64,000 nt of DNA from Marinibium conchae. Its GTDB lineage: Bacteria > Pseudomonadota > Gammaproteobacteria > Enterobacterales > Alteromonadaceae. Of the stretch, positions 1 to 10,800 are shown one piece after another. The translations under genes were made by a program, and so were the position numbers. The notes below the pieces were generated by a model. It worked only from the letters and a program-made list of their open reading frames with translations. It made no database searches and was not told the DNA's origin. The stretch's first letter is position 1. Each line of letters opens with the position of its first letter. Location of the stretch: assembly GCF_015595035.1 (NCBI RefSeq), contig NZ_JADNRN010000003.1, positions 124,001-188,000 of the forward strand, given 5' to 3'.

Positions 1-1
1 A

Positions 2-1459
2 GGTGAGGTAATCGTTAGCTTAAGCGTTGGTGATTTGAGCGTGGATTACCCTATCATCACCGCAGATCTTAGCGGCCGAGTTGAAGCCGAATCAGCATCA
101 TTATTAGGTGATGCTAGCATGACAGCCTCTGATAGCTCCTCATCGGGTCAAGTTGTGAATATGACCAAGCTGAATGATGGCATTGCTATAAGTGCGGTCA
201 GAGCCTCGAAATTAATCACCCTGTCGTATACCTCAAATGAAGATACGAGCTTGTCTTTGCTGGTAGAGGGGAGCGAAATTGGCAGTGTCGATTTGTATGC
301 TACGGGTCAATACAAACAAAGCATTGAATTTTTCTATGATTTCGCCGCTGATACAGCAGTACAAGTGGTATTAAACTCAGCAACGGAGGCAACTAGTGTA
401 AGTCTCGACTATGTTGATTTTGTAACTGACTTTACTGCCGAAATTGCAGCCCAGGAAATGGGCGCGGGTTTTAACCTAGGACAAATGTTTGAAAGCAATC
501 AACACGAACCTAGCTTAGCGAATGCCGCTCCTAAAATTGATGCATACTACAAAAGTGGGTACAGGAATGTTCGAATTCCCATCACTTGGACTGAAACAAT
601 TCAGGGCAATACGCTTGTTGAAGATACCGACACTGGTGTTGTCGACCGTGACCATCCGCGTTTGTTGGAAATTATGAAAGTAGTTGACTATGCCTTAGCC
701 AAACCTGGTATGTATGTCGTGATTAATATGCACCATGAATCAACCTTGAAAGCCGAAGATAAATATCAGGTACTAGAGCAAATTTGGGCAGATAATGCTG
801 ATATTTTTGCTGATCGTAGTCATCGTTTGATTTTCGAAATTCTGAACGAGCCGCATCAAGGCCCTAACAACGACCCGATGGAGCCTGAAAAAGTGCGCCG
901 GATGTCTGAATTGGCGTACAACAAGATACGCGCAAAAAATAGTAGACGTATTATTATCATTGGCGGGAATCAATGGTTCGGTGCGCATGAAATGGCAATT
1001 ACATGGCCTAATTTAGACCAAGTAGGCTCTGGCCAAGATGCCTATCTGATGGCAACTTTCCATCATTATGACCCTTGGGAATTTAACGGCGCTAGCGACA
1101 AAACCTTTGCTTGGAATGCCCAAACAATTACTACCCCGATGCAAACCATGGAGAGTTGGAGCACTAGTGTAGGCAACAACATGCCAATTTATATTGGTGA
1201 ATGGGGTAATAGTTGGGGACAATATCTACGAGCTGACGGTTGTAACAACATCAAAAGCTGGTACAACGATTTTAATAGTGCGCATGCTTCTAACCGCCCA
1301 ATAACAGCGCCAACAGCGGTTTGGGATGATGGCGGTTGGTTCCAAATCTGGAATCATAGTACTAACGATTGGGGAAGCGAGCTGTTTCAATGCATTACGG
1401 GCAACTGTATGCCAGCTAATTTCGAAAGAAACAATAGCGCCTGTTCTGATACTTTGTAA
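2..1459 (+). CDS. GH5-family glycoside hydrolase (endoglucanase-like), 5' end outside the window
   Basis: Secreted glycanase of the GH5/cellulase superfamily, missing its N-terminus. The reading frame is open from base 2, so the TTG at 35 is probably internal. Counting from 35, residues about 10-132 form a beta-rich, CBM6-like module containing the VEAE motif typical of such modules. Residues about 140-460 form a GH5 barrel: NMHHE, then ILNEP with the predicted acid/base Glu272, then IGEWG with the predicted nucleophile Glu389. Several Cys near the C-terminus suggest an exported, disulphide-bonded enzyme. Substrate cannot be fixed from sequence; beta-1,4-glucan or mannan are the usual GH5 targets. 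A strong terminator follows the stop. The GH5 family is well supported; the substrate and the binding-module class are inference. Confidence 0.88.
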   Translation, partial: GEVIVSLSVGDLSVDYPIITADLSGRVEAESASLLGDASMTASDSSSSGQVVNMTKLNDGIAISAVRASKLITLSYTSNEDTSLSLLVEGSEIGSVDLYATGQYKQSIEFFYDFAADTAVQVVLNSATEATSVSLDYVDFVTDFTAEIAAQEMGAGFNLGQMFESNQHEPSLANAAPKIDAYYKSGYRNVRIPITWTETIQGNTLVEDTDTGVVDRDHPRLLEIMKVVDYALAKPGMYVVINMHHESTLKAEDKYQVLEQIWADNADIFADRSHRLIFEILNEPHQGPNNDPMEPEKVRRMSELAYNKIRAKNSRRIIIIGGNQWFGAHEMAITWPNLDQVGSGQDAYLMATFHHYDPWEFNGASDKTFAWNAQTITTPMQTMESWSTSVGNNMPIYIGEWGNSWGQYLRADGCNNIKSWYNDFNSAHASNRPITAPTAVWDDGGWFQIWNHSTNDWGSELFQCITGNCMPANFERNNSACSDTL

Positions 1460-1485
1460 ATACTAGACAGCACTGTTTTGCTAAT

Positions 1486-1520
1486 AAGGCTTCCCTTTTA
1501 TAACTAGGAAGCCTTTTTTT
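1486..1520 (+). terminator. Intrinsic terminator after the GH5 gene
   Basis: AAGGCTTCC and its complement GGAAGCCTT form a 9-bp stem, followed directly by a run of T. It lies about 27 bases after the GH5 stop codon and separates that gene from the metallo-hydrolase. Confidence 0.9.
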
Positions 1521-1586
1521 TTGCTTTAATTGTGATAATTTTGAATTACAGTAAGATTCACTAAACACTTTTAGCACTGAATCATT

Positions 1587-2528
1587 ATGCGCATTTCGAT
1601 TAAAACCCTCGTTACAAGCCCCATAACGAAAGTCTTCGTATTAGGTACTCTTCTTAGTTTTCAAAGCCATTTTACAAGAGCTCATGACTTGCATCTCGTC
1701 GAGGGCGCGTCGTCATCGAAACCAAGCAACGCTGTTCAAAGGTCGAATTCAAACGCAAACGATGCGCTGGCCAGTGCCACCTATTTAGCCAACGAAGGCA
1801 TTATGGTCGAATCAGGTGGTGTCAAAATACTCTTCGACCCTTTCTTTCACAATGATTATGGTAGCTACCAGCTCGTACCGGAAAAGATCTTGTCCGCTAT
1901 AAAACAGAACGAAGCGCCTTACCACGATATTGATATTGTGTTTATCAGTCATGCACACGGAGACCATTTCGCAGCCCAAGATATGCTCGACTATTTGGTA
2001 ACATTTGACAGCGTAAGCTTGGTCGCACCGCAACAAGCGATAGACGAAATGGCGAAACTAGCTAACTTTGAGAAGGCAAAGTTATCGCTAAGTGCTCGTA
2101 TCAGGGCTATTAGCCTAGCCTATCGAGATGCTCCCATCTCTTTTAATATCGACAACGTCAATATAGATGCCGTACGCATTCCACATGCCGGCTGGCCGGG
2201 CCGCGCTGACGTAAGTAATATAGTATACAGAGTAACTCTGCCTCTAGCAGAAGCGAGTAGCACTTATATTCATATGGGTGATGCCGACCCTAACGACAGT
2301 CATTTCCGTCCCTTGGCAGAATTTTGGCAACAACAAAAGACTGACCTCGCATTTCCACCCTATTGGTTTTTCTTATCCCATGAAGGAAATTATGTTCTGG
2401 ATTATCGTATCAATACTCAGCGTAGTGTTGGTGTACATGTTCCTATCAAAATACCCCAAACCTTACTCAATAGTGGGAAAGCATATTTCTCTACACCAGG
2501 GGAAGTACTGAAAGTGAGCCCACCCTAA
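1587..2528 (+). CDS. Exported metallo-beta-lactamase-fold hydrolase (UlaG-like)
   Basis: A 313-residue protein with an N-terminal signal sequence (hydrophobic stretch around residues 12-30, then ARAHD-like cleavage region). The metallo-beta-lactamase signature HAHGDH is at residues 122-127 and should bind two metal ions. ILFDPFF upstream and HMGDADP downstream are typical of the L-ascorbate-6-phosphate lactonase/UlaG-like branch. The natural substrate is unknown. I see no good Shine-Dalgarno sequence, but the ATG gives a plausible signal peptide. The next gene is convergent. The fold is secure; the reaction is not. Confidence 0.8.
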   Translation: MRISIKTLVTSPITKVFVLGTLLSFQSHFTRAHDLHLVEGASSSKPSNAVQRSNSNANDALASATYLANEGIMVESGGVKILFDPFFHNDYGSYQLVPEKILSAIKQNEAPYHDIDIVFISHAHGDHFAAQDMLDYLVTFDSVSLVAPQQAIDEMAKLANFEKAKLSLSARIRAISLAYRDAPISFNIDNVNIDAVRIPHAGWPGRADVSNIVYRVTLPLAEASSTYIHMGDADPNDSHFRPLAEFWQQQKTDLAFPPYWFFLSHEGNYVLDYRINTQRSVGVHVPIKIPQTLLNSGKAYFSTPGEVLKVSPP

Positions 2529-2578
2529 GTCAGGTCATTTCCATCAACACTTGAGCATGAATGGCACCCGCAAGAAAA

Positions 2579-3766
2579 CTATTGCTGTGTAAAAAACGCT
2601 AGCAATGTATTTGCGCTCTCTTCTCTATCGAGAGAGCTTGGAGGCGATGGCACTGCATTAGTTGCAAAGGCAATCGCGCCTTGTTTATCAGGGTAAAGCG
2701 CGAAAAAGGAATAGCCACCGTTAATAGTGCCGCCATGGTAAATCATCGGCCCATTTTCTGGGTGCGTGGCATTAGCATTATTGATGCGAAAGCCTAAGGC
2801 GTAGTTTGAGCTTGAATCCGCTGTAGAAAACAACTGCGTGACCGAAGACGAACTAAGATACTCATGGGCAAGCAAGGCGTTTCCAAACACTAACAGATCC
2901 GAAGGTGTTGATAAGAAACCTGCGCCAGCATATTTATTGCTATAGTCGAGCTCAGGGGCAGCAAAAAGACGACTACCCAATAGCAGATAGGGGCTTGCCT
3001 TTTGGGAGACTTTTTCTTCGTCATAGCGTTCAGTGTTTCTGGCTATGTTTAAGGTGGTATGAGTTAAGCCTAAAACCGACACTAATTCTTGCTCAACTAA
3101 ATCGACGTAACTCCTCTCTGTAGCAGCTTCCAAGGCCAAAGCTAGCACAGAATAAGCATAAGAACTGTAGAGAAAATCACTTCCAGGACGGAAAACCAAA
3201 GCGTCTTCCTCAACAATTTCAGCGGCTGCTCTTGTCGTTGGGTAGTGAGTTTCGTTCAGACTTTCCGACAATTCGTCTTTGTAGTGACGGATCCCTGAGC
3301 GGTGACTTAACAATTGCGCCAAGGTGTAAGACGCATGATTAGTTTCGGCAAAGTCCTTAACATAGCTTTGAAAGTTATCATGAATATTAAGCTTGCCCTG
3401 CTCTTGAAGCTTAAGTGTAAGGGCGGCGGTAAGCGACTTTGAAATACTACCAATTTGGTATTGCGTATCGGCTTGAGCCGCAATATTTTGCTGAATATCA
3501 GCCACGCCAATAGTAGCACTCCATACGGTCTTTCCCTCTAAGGAAAGAGCTGCAGAAATAGACGGAACTGGGTGCTTTTCATAGAGATTTTGCAACCAAA
3601 TATTAGCCTGTTCACAGGCCTCTCGCTCAGGAAAATGACAAGTATAGTTGGCTGGTGCATCAGCCAATTCAGGCCGCTCTTGGGTCATTAAATAAACATA
3701 AAATGCAATACCACTGCCTATTGCAACTAGTAGAACAGCAATGGCAATAAGTGCTCTTTTAAACAT
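2579..3766 (-). CDS. Serine hydrolase, class C beta-lactamase / esterase-like (Beta-lactamase superfamily)
   Basis: A 395-residue protein with an N-terminal membrane or signal segment (residues about 5-27), so it faces the periplasm. SxxK is present as S107-I-S-K110, which supplies the acyl-enzyme serine and its lysine. The YxN position reads Y200-S-S, and the third motif is HGG near residue 340. These are typical of the AmpC/EstB/D-aminopeptidase superfamily. Members range from true beta-lactamases to esterases and peptidases, and the SS in place of SN argues for caution before calling antibiotic resistance. It is convergent with the metallo-hydrolase gene and downstream of the DUF5916 gene on the same strand, about 50 bases away. 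Confidence 0.82.
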   Translation of the reverse strand: MFKRALIAIAVLLVAIGSGIAFYVYLMTQERPELADAPANYTCHFPEREACEQANIWLQNLYEKHPVPSISAALSLEGKTVWSATIGVADIQQNIAAQADTQYQIGSISKSLTAALTLKLQEQGKLNIHDNFQSYVKDFAETNHASYTLAQLLSHRSGIRHYKDELSESLNETHYPTTRAAAEIVEEDALVFRPGSDFLYSSYAYSVLALALEAATERSYVDLVEQELVSVLGLTHTTLNIARNTERYDEEKVSQKASPYLLLGSRLFAAPELDYSNKYAGAGFLSTPSDLLVFGNALLAHEYLSSSSVTQLFSTADSSSNYALGFRINNANATHPENGPMIYHGGTINGGYSFFALYPDKQGAIAFATNAVPSPPSSLDREESANTLLAFFTQQ

Positions 3767-3818
3767 AGTTCTTCCTTGCTAAATCCACTCAACTCAAGTT
3801 CAGTATTAGTATGCGGTC

Positions 3819-6215
3819 TTACTGTAGCCAAGCATAACTGAACTTCATGAAGATAGATTGACCATTTACTTTTAATTTATTTAGCTCATCATTTTCGAAA
3901 GCACTGTCGGCGTAGCCCACAAAGAATTTGGTGAGTGGGTTTAGCTTGTAAGAATACAGTAGTTGCACCCCAAGGTCTCGTGACTCGGCATCTAAACCTA
4001 AATCCTCACCTTCAGCAACAAGATAATTTCCTAGGTTTCTGGATATGTCTGCGTAGGCTAACGTCACTCTAAAAAACTGTCGTTGGTCAAACTGGTAGGT
4101 CATTCGTAAGTCGCTTAGGTTAGCAACGAACAAATTGTCACTGTTTGAATCTAGTTTGCTGTAAGTATGGCGCACACGAAAGCGTAAATGAGTGCCAAGG
4201 TTGATATCAATCGTAGGCTCAACGATCAACTGTTCACCCAAGCGGTTGTTAGCGAAATCAATAGCATCACCTTTGCGCATAAAATTGCTGATAAAGAAGT
4301 ATTGATTTGGTTTGGTTTCCATATATAGCGACATTGATTCTTCATCAAAATAAGTGGCGTTGTTAACAATGTCTAAGCGTTCACTGAATTCACGTAAGCC
4401 CGTTCGTGTGCGCTTTACTGCGCCTATTTGAGCAAAAGACTGGTAATTTCCACGAATATTAATTTGTGCCTCAAGCTCTCGCTCCAGCAGTTCGCCATTC
4501 ATGTTGTGAGCTTGATCCCAATCACCACTTAAGCGAATGCGATTCCACCAAGAGTTTTCATTCCACCAATTATAGCCACCTCCGATGATCGTCACTTTAC
4601 GATCCACTCTTGATTGGAATCCTAAATCAGCACGATAGTTTTCGTCAGTCACTTGGCGAGTAGCGCGAAAATCGTAATCACTGTTTTCATGTCGATAGTC
4701 TAGGTAAAAAGAGCGCCCAGTAAAACTATCGCTCATGTCGGTGCGCAAGGAAGCTTCGCTTTTGTCACTCTCATTAATGCATTCATCGTTGCAGAAATCT
4801 TCAAACAAATCATCTGGATACTGCGTGTCTGTAACAATAACTTGAGCACGAAGTGTGTCTTGTTCACTTATTCGATACTTAGCATCGAAGGAAGTCACGT
4901 AATTATGATAGTTATCGGCATCTCGAGCCGTCACCACTGCACCAAGCGCCAGCCTATCTGAATAGTCAAAACGATAACGAGCAGCCGCATTGGTTGATTT
5001 GGCATCAAACTGCGCGACCGACGAGCCCAAATTTCCGGGCACCAAAAAGGTCGTTGTCTCATCGTTTGCTACAAACACACCAACAGAATGTTGCTCTTTA
5101 CGACCCGTGAGCTTTACGCCGTAATCTGGCGCGTTCACATTTCGGGTATAGATCAAGTTTTGGAAAGAAGTAAAGTAATCAGCATTCGCTACAAAAAAGG
5201 GCCGTTGCTCATCGAAGAATAAAGCAAAGGTATTATTAATATTTAACTGTGCATTGTCGGCTTCAACTTGCGAAAAATCAGGGTTGAGCGTGGCTTGCAC
5301 ACTCATTTCAGGCGTAATGGCCCAGTTGAGATCTAGGCCAACTTCCTGAGCATTATCGTAGTCCCATTCATTCGTTTCGGTAGGGTCGCGTTCACGTGAA
5401 GCGCCAAGTACTGCAGTTGGCACGATTGCAAGGTTGTTACCCTGTTTCGCCTCCTTAAAGCCTGAGGCTTCACCCATTTGACACAAAGTGCATGCATTGT
5501 TGCGGTCAAATGGCAGATGCGATATGCGGTATTCGTCGCTTCTAGGGTAAAACCGGACAAATTCTATTCCCCAGCTTTTAATATCATCGCTCTCTTCAAA
5601 ATTCATCAAACGCAATGGAATGGCCATCTCCACTTGAAAGCCTTCGTCGGTAAGTATCCCTTCAGATTGCCAGATGCCGTTCCAACTGGCGCTTTCATTG
5701 CCTGTCATTTCATTTTCGATGCTGTCGGTTTGCACGCCTAAGGGATTAACATAGAATTGATAGGCTAAGCGGCCATCGTTGTAGGTGTCAATTTTCACAC
5801 CAACCATGTCTTGACCCCAAGTTTTGTCGCGATCTCGCAAAAACGAGCGTATTTGCTCAGGGGCGAAATCTTCCGCAACAAACGCGAGATAAAAGGTATT
5901 ACCATCTTCGTAAAAATAAGCAGTAGTTTGTACTGGCGGCTGGGTATTATCGAAGGGGCGATGCACGTAGTTCAGTTTAACCCGTTGCGCAGTTTTCCAG
6001 ACAGCCTCAGTTAGTTCACCATCAACGATAATTGTTTCATCAATTGAGGGGATGGTTAATTGCCGCAGTTCGCTCGTTTGTATAGCGCTATCACTGTTTG
6101 CAAGGTCAACATTTAACGCAGGCTTATTCGCTGCATTCACTTTGCAGGCTAATAGGCAGAATAATAGAAGGCTCAACTTTACAAAAGTATTGGCTATGTT
6201 ACTTAGTCGCTTCAA
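3819..6215 (-). CDS. CBM9-like / DUF5916 outer-membrane protein
   Basis: A 798-residue exported protein. After the signal peptide (residues about 1-28), residues about 45-240 resemble a family 9 carbohydrate-binding module (IDETIIVDGELTEAVW start, typical of the group). The rest is a DUF5916-type region rich in alternating aromatic beta-strands, ending in AWLQ and likely forming an outer-membrane barrel. Such proteins are common in Bacteroidetes and marine Gammaproteobacteria, and their function is not established. A Cys-containing patch (CTLCQ) lies near residue 248. The gene is divergent from the diguanylate cyclase across 254 bases. Confidence 0.8.
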   Translation of the reverse strand: MKRLSNIANTFVKLSLLLFCLLACKVNAANKPALNVDLANSDSAIQTSELRQLTIPSIDETIIVDGELTEAVWKTAQRVKLNYVHRPFDNTQPPVQTTAYFYEDGNTFYLAFVAEDFAPEQIRSFLRDRDKTWGQDMVGVKIDTYNDGRLAYQFYVNPLGVQTDSIENEMTGNESASWNGIWQSEGILTDEGFQVEMAIPLRLMNFEESDDIKSWGIEFVRFYPRSDEYRISHLPFDRNNACTLCQMGEASGFKEAKQGNNLAIVPTAVLGASRERDPTETNEWDYDNAQEVGLDLNWAITPEMSVQATLNPDFSQVEADNAQLNINNTFALFFDEQRPFFVANADYFTSFQNLIYTRNVNAPDYGVKLTGRKEQHSVGVFVANDETTTFLVPGNLGSSVAQFDAKSTNAAARYRFDYSDRLALGAVVTARDADNYHNYVTSFDAKYRISEQDTLRAQVIVTDTQYPDDLFEDFCNDECINESDKSEASLRTDMSDSFTGRSFYLDYRHENSDYDFRATRQVTDENYRADLGFQSRVDRKVTIIGGGYNWWNENSWWNRIRLSGDWDQAHNMNGELLERELEAQINIRGNYQSFAQIGAVKRTRTGLREFSERLDIVNNATYFDEESMSLYMETKPNQYFFISNFMRKGDAIDFANNRLGEQLIVEPTIDINLGTHLRFRVRHTYSKLDSNSDNLFVANLSDLRMTYQFDQRQFFRVTLAYADISRNLGNYLVAEGEDLGLDAESRDLGVQLLYSYKLNPLTKFFVGYADSAFENDELNKLKVNGQSIFMKFSYAWLQ

Positions 6216-6469
6216 AGAGTCTCCAGATCCTTCACCTTAAGCAGAAAAACAGACTTAATAAAGCGAACGAAAGAAAGTGTGTCGTTATTTTGCGACAGAT
6301 CCTACTCGCTTTTTTTGCTCAGGGCTAGCCGCTAACATGCTTGATCCAAATCAACTTTGTAACATTTTATATACTTTAGTTTAGATAATGATGGACATCT
6401 GAGGGAAATGGTCTATGGTATTTTGAGCATTACTGTATTTATTCAAGTAAAAAGAGAGCTTCTATTTAG

Positions 6470-7435
6470 ATGACCAGCGCAATCGACCACTTTACTCAGC
6501 AAGGAAGTGCTCAGCAAAGACTGTCAACACAAGAGAAACCAGTAATACTCTTGATTGATGAGTCTCGCTCGCAAGTAAGTGCCGATTTAGCCTCAATGTC
6601 TTGTCAATTAGAGCACCTAGTAGACTGCAGTCAGTTGGGCGACCACGTTAATCACACTAGTCGCCTACCCTCGCTGATTATAGTAAATAGCCACAGTAAA
6701 ATGGTGAACCCACATCGCCTGCTTATTCGCCTCAAACAATCCGAACTCAGTAAAACCATACCGGTGATGCTTTTCTGTGACTGCGAAAATACTTGCCCAG
6801 ACGACAAAATAAAAGCCTTTACATTAGGTTGTGACGACTACGTTACTTTGCCAATAGATTCCCGTGAGCTTATTGCCAGAGTGCAATCGAAAGTGCAAAG
6901 TTCGCTAACTCATGAGAATGTTGCCAACATGGCCTATAAAGATGAATTATCGGGTTTGGTTAACCGACGTGGCTATAATAATGCGCTAGCGAATGAATGG
7001 GCCCGCTGCAAACGAGTTAAAAAGACGATTTCTATGCTTATTATCGATATTGATAATTTCAAGGAGTTCAATGATAAGTTTGGGCATGCAAGTGGTGATG
7101 ACCTGATACTCTTAGCTTCCGAGACATTGCTTTCTGTACGCAATCGCAGTAGCGACGTTGTAGCCCGATATGGCGGCGATGAGTTTATATTTTTGTTGCC
7201 CGACTGCGCCTATGACGGGGCCACCAAAATAGCCAATGAACTTGTTGAGAGATTTAATCAGCTTTGTGGTTCAGCCCATGCTCTCGTGAAGATAGGTGAT
7301 TTATCAATTAGTATCGGTGTGTCCTCACTGATTCCAAGCGCACGTAACAACGCTTCAGAACTGTTTAGCATGGCTGATGACGCTTTATATAAAGCTAAAA
7401 GAGAAGGTAAAAATTGCTGGAAACGAGCAAATTAA
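6470..7435 (+). CDS. Diguanylate cyclase with N-terminal receiver-like domain
   Basis: A 321-residue cytoplasmic protein that should make c-di-GMP from two GTP. Residues about 24-140 look like a response-regulator receiver. Where the phosphorylated Asp is expected (LIIVD), the sequence reads LIIVNS, so phosphorylation control is probably lost. The GGDEF domain spans about 155-318, with the intact signature GGDEF at 235-239. A product-inhibition I-site RxxD is at 226-229, exactly five residues before GGDEF. The gene stands alone, divergent from the DUF5916 gene and upstream of the four-gene giant-protein operon. Cyclase activity is likely; the input signal is unknown. Confidence 0.9.
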   Translation: MTSAIDHFTQQGSAQQRLSTQEKPVILLIDESRSQVSADLASMSCQLEHLVDCSQLGDHVNHTSRLPSLIIVNSHSKMVNPHRLLIRLKQSELSKTIPVMLFCDCENTCPDDKIKAFTLGCDDYVTLPIDSRELIARVQSKVQSSLTHENVANMAYKDELSGLVNRRGYNNALANEWARCKRVKKTISMLIIDIDNFKEFNDKFGHASGDDLILLASETLLSVRNRSSDVVARYGGDEFIFLLPDCAYDGATKIANELVERFNQLCGSAHALVKIGDLSISIGVSSLIPSARNNASELFSMADDALYKAKREGKNCWKRAN

Positions 7436-7807
7436 CCTAATGGTGAGCGTTCAAGTGCTACTTTGCAAACCATAAAAAGTTATCGCTCTAGCACACTACT
7501 TATATTTGTATACGAGTGCATGTAGCTCAGCCATTTTCCTTGCTTCACTTAAAACCATCAACATTGTTGCTTACGCATGATGTTCACACTCAATATTAAT
7601 TGTTGCCTTATGTCTGCTTTTGTCTCCATTTAAGCCATATAAAAAATCAAAAAAATTCTATATATTTCATAACCTTAAAATATCCCTTATATAAATTTTA
7701 TATTTTTATTAGCTTTTCTTATAGCCAAAAACTAGCATTTCCTTTGATTAAAAAATAGCCTGCATCCAAGACACTTTCTGTCTGATTTATGGATGAAGGA
7801 CAAAGTA
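7436..7807. other. AT-rich intergenic region upstream of the giant-protein operon
   Basis: About 370 bases with no credible gene. The stretch around 7640-7730 is very A/T-rich and is the likely promoter area of the downstream operon, but I cannot single out a convincing -35/-10 pair. No clear terminator follows the cyclase gene. Confidence 0.5.
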
Positions 7808-10800
7808 ATGCCCAACTCAATGCACAAAGCTCGCCGTTCAATGCTGATGCTAATACCAATACCAGTGCCAGTGCCAATATTCGCATATTGGCATTCGAAG
7901 CACCTAGGTCTAAAACAAAGTAGGTCTTGCCTGCTACTCATTTTAGTCCTTGTTTTCATGGCTGCATGTTCTAAAAACGACGACAACAATAATATTGACA
8001 CGCCACCTCCGCCGCCACCGCCTCAAACTATCGTGTTGTCAGGAAATGTTGAAAAAGGGCCCTTCATTGAATTAAATCTGGAAGTTTGGACGCAAAATGG
8101 CGAGGGCGAAGCGACTTTTCTCAGCCCCACGATTTCAGGCAGCAGTTTTGAGCTTGAAGCGCCTATAGGAGCGATAGTTCATTTTGCCGCGAGTGGTCGC
8201 TACCAAAACGAATTAACAGGCAATGAGACTGAGCTTCAGCAGCCTTTGATGCTGATCAGTGTTGCCGACGAGAACATGAAAAATATCAATGTACTGACCG
8301 ATTTAACGGCAAGACATGTGATGGGCTCGAGTGATACGCCAAGCCTGCAAAACCTGCAGAACTCTCGTGAACTTGTTAACGCTGCTCTGGGCTTCGACGT
8401 GGCAGTTGATGCAGCGCAACTATCATTGGCTAATGTAGCAAGTGAAACAAATCTCGATGATCCCAATACAAAACTATTACTTTTGGGCGCGCATCTGCTT
8501 GAGCTTGGAAAGGACGAAGCGCTTGGCAGCGAAGAGACAGATCCGGGCCTAGGCTCATATTACAACACTTTAACGGCCAAGCTTGGCACGCCTAACTTCA
8601 ACACACCCGAGTTGTTCAACCTTGTGAATGGCCTCGACCCTCTCTATCTGTTAAACGAATTGAATACCGCACAAGTCATTTCAAACATTCCCATCCTTAT
8701 TGATGAGGGTTTTCCTGTGGTAGTTTGTCAATTGGTGTGCAACTGGCAAATAAACACTAACCCCACTATCAGTATTAGTGCAAATAGCCTTTATGAAGCT
8801 GACGGTGCCACCCAACTCAGATTGTCCAGAACCGGCTTCGATTTACCTGAAGTCATAGTATCGCTAAGCACCAGCGGCAGTTCCCAGAGCAATATCGATT
8901 ATCTAGCAATCAGACCCTCAGTAACAATCCCTGCAGGGCAGCGAAGTGTTACCTTCCCCGTCGAAGTCATTATCGATACTCTTGCCGAGCAAGCCGAAAC
9001 CCTACAGATTGATATTGTGGATGCGATCGATACTTCTGGTAACCCAATCACTTTGGCCAACGCGTTTAGCCGAATTTCCATCATTGACGGGGCACCAGCA
9101 ACGCTAAACCCTAGCCCGCTTTCGGCCTCAGATTTTTGTATCATCGAGGTCGGCGACGTAAGCGATATCAGCCCATCTGATGCACTGGCGTCACCTCTCG
9201 ATGCAGCCTGTGAAACCGAGGCACTAAATGCTATTTTTAGCTCGTCGACAGCCTCAGTTATTCGGCTTGGTATTGGTATTACTCAGCCAACAGGCAGCGA
9301 TGCGGTGGCGTGTTCAAGCTCTTGCCCCGATGTATTGCTTGATTTAGCCTTAAACTACAGCGACGACGATGGCCGTGCACAAAGTGTATTCTTGGGAAAA
9401 TACCGCTTTCCTTATGGCGAAATACAAAGCGAGGATAGCTCAAATAGCATAAATAATAGCGTTCTTGTTAGCTTAAATGAGCCAGAGGTCTTAAGCGCAA
9501 TTGTCGCAGCTATAGGTAGCGAAGATACAAATTTCAGCATTACTAATCCAGACTCAAATAGCACTGAAGGGCCTGTTGAAGCGCCAGTTGGAAACCTTCT
9601 AGTTCTGCCAGCAAATATAGACTTTGGCGATCGTACTTTTGCTTTTTCGATGCCATCTTTAGGAGATTCAAGCACTTGCCCACAGGGCAGTATCGCCATC
9701 GTAGACGACTACGCATACAGTATTGTAATTGGTGATGTAGAAAGTGCTCAGGAGTTGCAGGGCCAAGCTTGCGTAAGCCTTGCATCTATCGCAGCACAAG
9801 GCTCTGCGCTTGTCACCAGTGCGAATATCGCGGTTGAGGAAGGTCTATTAGCTATCGAATTGCCGAATTGGCACTATTCGCTGTTCGAGCGCTTAGTGAC
9901 AAGCTCAGCAGCACTGCCATCAGAAATTCTATCTACTGAAGCAAATCCGATATTAGTATGGGGGCCGGGCTTAAATGGCTTGATCAATGTCTACTTAGGT
10001 GCAGAGCATTTACCCTATCTATATAAAATCAGTGCCATATCTATTACCGAAAACGGCTTCGAAATTGGCTATGCCTCTATTCGACTAAAAACTGACGCGG
10101 GTTATTCCAATGATGACCCTCGACTAGGAAATGCCTTCTCTAATTTGGCGGCATACTCACAGGCAAATGCTGGCCAACTGAGTTTACTTAACGATGGCAT
10201 TAGCGACCAAATACAGTTTATTGCAAACTCATCATCAAGTGCTTACCCACTAGGAGAGCTTTCATCAAGTGCCTTTTCGGCTGCTGTGAGCGATGGGGAA
10301 ATTGCAGATAGCACAGCCTCAATCACTTATCGCATGCAACAATATGATGGTTGTTACCAAGCGCAATGCGATGGCGCAGGTAACAGACAATATCTTGTGA
10401 CTATTCCACAGGCCTCGGTAAGCACATCAGGTATCTTCGGCCAGGGCTTTATTGAACAAAGTGATGGTCTTGCTTGGGGGCAAAACCTCGCGTGGTCTGC
10501 GCCAACTATTGCCGATATTAATAGTACGCTGACGCTTAGCTTAACGGCTATTAGCCCATACGACATAGAAAATGCAGTAGATCTTCTTCAAGCGCATCGC
10601 AATGACAGCGAATTTTTTACACGAGGTAATGATGAGTTTAGCCTTGGAAATCACTTTCCGTCTGGGCTTACTTTCGGCCCTCAGTATTACTCCGATGTTA
10701 ATGGTCAACCTGATACTGGCATTGGTGCCTCGCTATCTGGAGAACTTATTAGCTTTAGCACAACTCAAGGTCAACTTGATATAACAGCAAGTGCAGCAAC

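Noticed and set aside
2579-3766. A true class C beta-lactamase resistance gene
   Set aside because: The YxN motif is altered and the protein is only superfamily-like; esterase or peptidase roles are equally possible.
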